Source: Pseudomonadota bacterium
GTDB taxonomy: Bacteria; Pseudomonadota; Alphaproteobacteria; Rhizobiales; Hyphomicrobiaceae
Length of the DNA: 8,428 nucleotides
Assembly (NCBI GenBank): GCA_021813195.1
Contig: JAKALI010000153.1
Coordinates: 1-8,428 of the forward strand
Direction: 5' to 3'
Part shown: piece after piece, positions 6,560-8,428 of the stretch
Layout of the letters: each line of letters begins with the position of its first letter
Position numbering within the stretch: the first letter of the stretch is position 1
Made by a program: the position numbers and the translations under genes
Notes under the pieces: model-generated
Told to the model about the DNA's origin: nothing
Databases searched by the model: none
Seen by the model: only the letters and a program-made list of their open reading frames with translations

Positions 6560-7225
6560 ATGCCCGCACCCACTCTCTCCCTGGTTATCGGCAACAAGAG
6601 CTGGTCGAGCTGGAGCCTGCGACCCTGGTTGGTGATGAAATACTTCAACATTCCGTTTGAGGAGGTCGGCGTGCTGCTGCGCCGGCCCGATACGCGGGAC
6701 CAAATCATCAAGCACTCGCCGGCGGGCAAGGTGCCCGTGCTGAAGAACGGGGAGCTCGTCATCTGGGATAGCCTTGCCATCATTGAGCACGTGGCGGATC
6801 TCTATTCAGAATATGCCATCTGGCCACGCGACCTCTCGGCTCGCGCGGTGGCGCGCGCCGTCTCCGCTGAGATGCACGCGGGCTTCCAGCATCTGCGCGA
6901 GCATTGCCCGATGGACGTCTTGGCCCGTCGTCCGATGGACCAACTTCCCGAAACGGTGGAACGTAACGTGCGTCGTATCATCGAAAGCTGGACCAGCTGC
7001 CGCACGACCTACGGTAGCTCCGGGCCGTTCTTATTTTCGGATTTCTCTGCAGCGGATGCGATGTATGCGCCGGTATGTTCGCGTTTTGCGACCTACATCC
7101 CGGATCTTGCCCGTTACGGCGACGACGGCACCGCGCAAGCTTATGTCGACCTCATCCTCGCATTGCCGCAAGTGCAGGAATGGTGCGAGGGCGCACGCGC
7201 GGAAACCTTGGCCGCGGCAAATTAA
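6560..7225 (+). CDS. Glutathione S-transferase family protein
   Basis: This 221-residue cytosolic GST conjugates or otherwise uses glutathione; the substrate is unknown. The N-terminal thioredoxin-like domain (about 5-85) opens with LVIGNKSWSSWSLRPW, a Ser-rich start where Ser14-Ser19 include the likely catalytic serine. It continues with cis-Pro59 in AGKVPVL and Asp70-Ser71 in WDSLAIIEH, which bind the glutathione gamma-Glu. The C-terminal helical domain contains the N-capping box FSAADAM at 162-168. GAAGG at 6548-6552, 7 nt ahead, supports the ATG at 6560. It is a single gene, divergent from the aminopeptidase and convergent with nrdR, so no operon partner hints at its substrate. Confidence 0.93.
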   Translation: MPAPTLSLVIGNKSWSSWSLRPWLVMKYFNIPFEEVGVLLRRPDTRDQIIKHSPAGKVPVLKNGELVIWDSLAIIEHVADLYSEYAIWPRDLSARAVARAVSAEMHAGFQHLREHCPMDVLARRPMDQLPETVERNVRRIIESWTSCRTTYGSSGPFLFSDFSAADAMYAPVCSRFATYIPDLARYGDDGTAQAYVDLILALPQVQEWCEGARAETLAAAN

Positions 7226-7242
7226 GTGCCGGAAAGTGGTTG

Positions 7243-7281
7243 CGACGCTGCACAGGTGACGCTCGTTCGCATGCAGCGTCG
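7243..7281. terminator. Inverted repeat between the convergent GST and nrdR genes
   Basis: CGACGCTGCA (7243-7252) and TGCAGCGTCG (7272-7281) are perfectly complementary over ten pairs with a 19-nt loop. It lies between two stops (7225 and 7289) that face each other, which suits a two-way terminator. Neither side has a U tract and the loop is long, so intrinsic termination is uncertain. Confidence 0.4.
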
Positions 7282-7288
7282 ATCCCTG

Positions 7289-7777
7289 TCAGTGGCCCTT
7301 GCCGGGCTGGGATTTGCCCGAATGCTCTTCGCCTGAGATTTCACCGAGCACCTCTTGAAAGTCCGCTGCCTCGCGAAAATCGCGGTAAACGGAAGCAAAA
7401 CGCACGTACGCCACCGGATCGAGTCCCCGCAGCGCTTCCATCACGCGTTCTCCGATCATCGAGGAGGGAATTTCCGTTTCGCCAGAACTTTCCAGTTGGC
7501 GCACGATGCCCGACACCATCCGCTCGATACGCTCCTCCTCAATCGGTCGCTTGCGCAGCGCGATGGTGACGGACTGCATGAGCTTGTCGCGATCGAAGGG
7601 AACTTTTCGGCCCGACCGTTTGACGACCATCAATTCCCGCAATTGCACGCGCTCGAAGGTCGTAAAGCGGCCACCGCAATCCGGACATTCGCGGCGACGA
7701 CGGATCGAGGTGTTCTCGTCCGTCGGCCGGCTGTCCTTCACGCTCGTGTTCTCGCAACTGCAATAGGGACAGCGCAT
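7289..7777 (-). CDS. nrdR: Transcriptional repressor NrdR
   Basis: NrdR senses ATP/dATP and represses ribonucleotide reductase genes by binding paired NrdR boxes. The 162-residue protein begins MRCPYCSCE and has the four zinc-ribbon cysteines Cys3, Cys6, Cys31 and Cys34, with the basic stretch [18 protein letters not shown] between and after them. An ATP-cone follows at about 49-139 ([27 protein letters not shown]). The short, charged tail is variable in the family. A weak GAGA lies 7 nt before the ATG at 7777. It follows glyA by 83 nt across a strong hairpin. In many alphaproteobacteria ribD comes next; here the next gene is the convergent GST, so nrdR ends the unit. No NrdR box was seen in the window. 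Confidence 0.98.
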   Translation of the reverse strand: MRCPYCSCENTSVKDSRPTDENTSIRRRRECPDCGGRFTTFERVQLRELMVVKRSGRKVPFDRDKLMQSVTIALRKRPIEEERIERMVSGIVRQLESSGETEIPSSMIGERVMEALRGLDPVAYVRFASVYRDFREAADFQEVLGEISGEEHSGKSQPGKGH

Positions 7778-7794
7778 GGTTCGATCTCATTCTG

Positions 7795-7836
7795 AAGTAA
7801 ACGGGGCACCGATTACAATCGATGCCCCGCTTACTT
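7795..7836 (-). terminator. Long hairpin between glyA and nrdR: terminator or attenuator
   Basis: On the - strand this forms a continuous 19-pair stem with a 4-nt UGUA loop. The pairs run from 7795-7836 inward to 7813-7818. The two positions that mismatch on the + strand (A7801/C7830 and C7809/A7822) become G-U pairs in the transcribed strand, which points to selection on the glyA-nrdR RNA. The GC-rich core is followed by GTTTACTT, a partial U tract formed by the outer stem. It ends 17 nt before the nrdR ATG and close to its ribosome-binding site. It can lower nrdR expression relative to glyA by termination, or stabilise the glyA 3' end. Confidence 0.65.
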
Positions 7837-7860
7837 AGACGGAATTGATTTGGCGCGCGA

Positions 7861-8428
7861 TCAGTAGATCGGGAAGCGTCGGCACAGCGCCGTCGCCTCA
7901 GCTTTGACCTTGGCCTCGACGGCACCGTTACCCTCTTCGCCGTTCTTGGCGAGCCCATCGAGCACTTCTGCAATCATGCGACCGATGTCTCGGAATTCGG
8001 CCACCCCAAAGCCGCGTGTCGTGCCGGCCGGAGAGCCCAGTCGGATCCCCGACGTCACCATCGGCTTTGCAGGATCGAATGGCACGCCATTCTTGTTGCA
8101 GGTGATGTGAGCGCGGCCGAGCGATTTCTCGGAGATGTTGCCGGTGAGCCCTTTCGGTCGCAGGTCCACCAGGATGAGGTGGCTGTCGGTGCCGCCGGAA
8201 ACGAGCGCGTAGCCGGCATTCACCAACACTTCGCCCATCGCCTTCGCATTGTCGATGACGTTCTGAATGTAGACCTTGAATTCCGGCTGGAGGCACTCGC
8301 CGAACGCGACGGCTTTGCCGGCAATGACGTGCATCAGCGGGCCGCCCTGGATGCCCGGGAAGATCGCGGAATTGAACTTCTTGGCGAGTTCCTCATCGTT
8401 TGTGAGGATGATGCCGCCGCGTGGACCA
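7861..8428 (-). CDS. glyA: Serine hydroxymethyltransferase, C-terminal part (5' end outside window)
   Basis: GlyA converts serine and tetrahydrofolate to glycine and 5,10-methylene-tetrahydrofolate using pyridoxal phosphate. The frame is open to the window edge and begins [20 protein letters not shown], followed by [56 protein letters not shown] and the end [13 protein letters not shown] lies just after the PLP lysine segment, which is outside the window. The Arg in SGIRLGSPA that binds the substrate carboxylate is present. About 188 codons, somewhat under half of the usual 430 or so residues, are visible. An internal Met at 8334 is not the start. It is the upstream partner of nrdR. Confidence 0.97.
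   Translation of the reverse strand, partial: GPRGGIILTNDEELAKKFNSAIFPGIQGGPLMHVIAGKAVAFGECLQPEFKVYIQNVIDNAKAMGEVLVNAGYALVSGGTDSHLILVDLRPKGLTGNISEKSLGRAHITCNKNGVPFDPAKPMVTSGIRLGSPAGTTRGFGVAEFRDIGRMIAEVLDGLAKNGEEGNGAVEAKVKAEATALCRRFPIY

Noticed and set aside
7861..8334. glyA starting at the internal Met at 8334
   Set aside because: The frame continues upstream to the window edge with clear GlyA sequence ([18 protein letters not shown]), so the gene is cut by the window rather than starting here.

Overview
The window looks like chromosomal DNA of an alphaproteobacterium, most likely Hyphomicrobiales (Rhizobiales). The grounds are the glnB-glnA order, a GlyA ending in RFPIY directly upstream of nrdR, an M17 aminopeptidase coupled to a C40 peptidase, and GC-rich third codon positions. 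The genus cannot be fixed from the sequence; a Hyphomicrobium-like organism is a guess.

Layout, left to right. The 3' end of glnB (PII) and all of glnA (type I glutamine synthetase) run on the + strand and end at a good hairpin terminator. A small membrane-protein gene on the - strand converges on them. Next come about 1.2 kb (2008-3242) without any gene I recognise. This stretch holds a -35-like box, a near-perfect Shine-Dalgarno in front of a 10-codon reading frame, and two hairpins. After it, a secreted DUF4846 protein (+) runs tail to tail into, and overlaps by 50 nt, a C40 NlpC/P60 peptidase (-). That peptidase is translationally coupled by an ATGA overlap to an upstream M17 leucyl aminopeptidase (-). 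A glutathione S-transferase (+) is divergent from the aminopeptidase. The right end is a - strand pair: glyA (its 3' part only), a strong intergenic hairpin, then nrdR, which converges on the GST gene.

How the genes work together. GlnB and GlnA form the core ammonium-assimilation unit; GlnA carries the Tyr that GlnE adenylylates. The M17 and C40 peptidases are probably cytoplasmic and one operon. Their combination resembles a murein-peptide or small-peptide recycling module. The neighbouring exported DUF4846 protein has a Cys-His-Gln arrangement that invites comparison with papain-like folds. GlyA supplies one-carbon units and glycine, and NrdR represses ribonucleotide reductase genes, so both serve nucleotide supply.

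Most of the window is ordinary housekeeping sequence. The points most worth a second look are the gene-free stretch with its ideal ribosome-binding site, the glyA-nrdR hairpin whose only imperfections become G-U pairs on the transcribed strand, and the DUF4846/C40 tail overlap. I did not find a convincing new multi-gene system.
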